A DNA stretch of 64,000 bases from Acholoe squamosa (Eukaryota; Annelida; Polychaeta; Phyllodocida; Polynoidae), in contig OX439044.1 in NCBI GenBank assembly GCA_949317995.1, positions 50,052,166-50,116,165 on the forward strand, read 5' to 3'. A program made the position numbers and the translations under genes. Below the pieces are notes generated by a model. It saw nothing but the letters and a program-made list of their open reading frames with translations. It was not told the DNA's origin and made no database searches. Below are positions 63,782 to 64,000 of this stretch, piece by piece; positions within the stretch are counted from its first letter, which is position 1, and the number at the start of each line of letters is the position of its first letter.

Positions 63782-64000
63782 GGACCACCAGGATAATGAC
63801 AGTTGTTATTTCTTACAGAGCTTGTACCACCTGTGGTAAAATATCTATGTAGTATTTTTGATTGTCGTATAATCTCTCCTAAAATTGTTTAACATCCATG
63901 AAATATTATAAGTTAATTTTGTTTTCTTATACAGAGTTAACTCTACACCTTAGATAGGCAATGGTTACTACAAATCCACATTGAGGTCTCCACAGTGTTT

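Noticed and set aside
1-64000. CRISPR arrays, rRNA genes, bacterial operons
   Set aside because: No regularly spaced identical repeats with unique spacers, no rRNA-like segments, and the gene content is eukaryotic transposons.

Overview
This is transposon-dominated animal DNA, probably from an aquatic invertebrate. I infer this from an A+T-rich background, many short inverted-repeat elements and microsatellites, and a mixture of Polinton-type, tyrosine-recombinase, LINE and Ty3/Gypsy elements. I see no operons, no rRNA and no convincing complete host gene. The species cannot be fixed from sequence alone.

Layout. 1-3.7 kb: a perfect-looking palindrome, a LINE reverse transcriptase fragment and a copy of a repeat family seen again at 36-38 kb. 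3.7-12.2 kb: a decayed large DNA transposon with ~420-465 bp terminal inverted repeats and a 6-bp target duplication (Maverick/Polinton-like). It carries broken virus-like reading frames. 12.2-15.7 kb: MITEs and simple repeats. 15.8-19.9 kb: a degenerate DIRS/Ngaro-type retroelement (gag, RT, RNase H, tyrosine recombinase). An inverted fragment of the same family lies at 60.7-61.4 kb.

20,215-32,656: the centrepiece, a 12.44-kb Ty3/Gypsy LTR retrotransposon. Its two 468-bp LTRs look identical and it is flanked by CATG. It encodes a 922-aa coiled-coil Gag, then protease-RT-RNase H, then integrase in a shifted frame. After pol comes an unrelated 823-aa ORF with zinc-finger-like spacings. That ORF sits behind what reads as its own promoter (two CCAAT boxes, a TATA-like box and an initiator). 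Its ~360-nt leader folds into a series of hairpins, four of which present nearly the same six-base loop (CTGAGT or a close variant). Related loops recur in the LTR transcript start region and just after the extra ORF. The copy is young but its integrase zinc-binding module is broken by a frameshift.

32.7-42.6 kb: a tRNA-derived SINE, MITEs, a 2.1-kb foldback with ~950-bp arms, and telomere-like repeats. 42.7-44.2 kb: a long GAA microsatellite followed by a viral-type packaging ATPase pseudogene whose first in-frame stop falls in the Walker A motif. 44.2-64 kb: mostly unassigned A+T-rich sequence, with a minus-strand LINE (54.4-56.2 kb), tandem duplications, several MITEs and one possible host exon near 46.1 kb.
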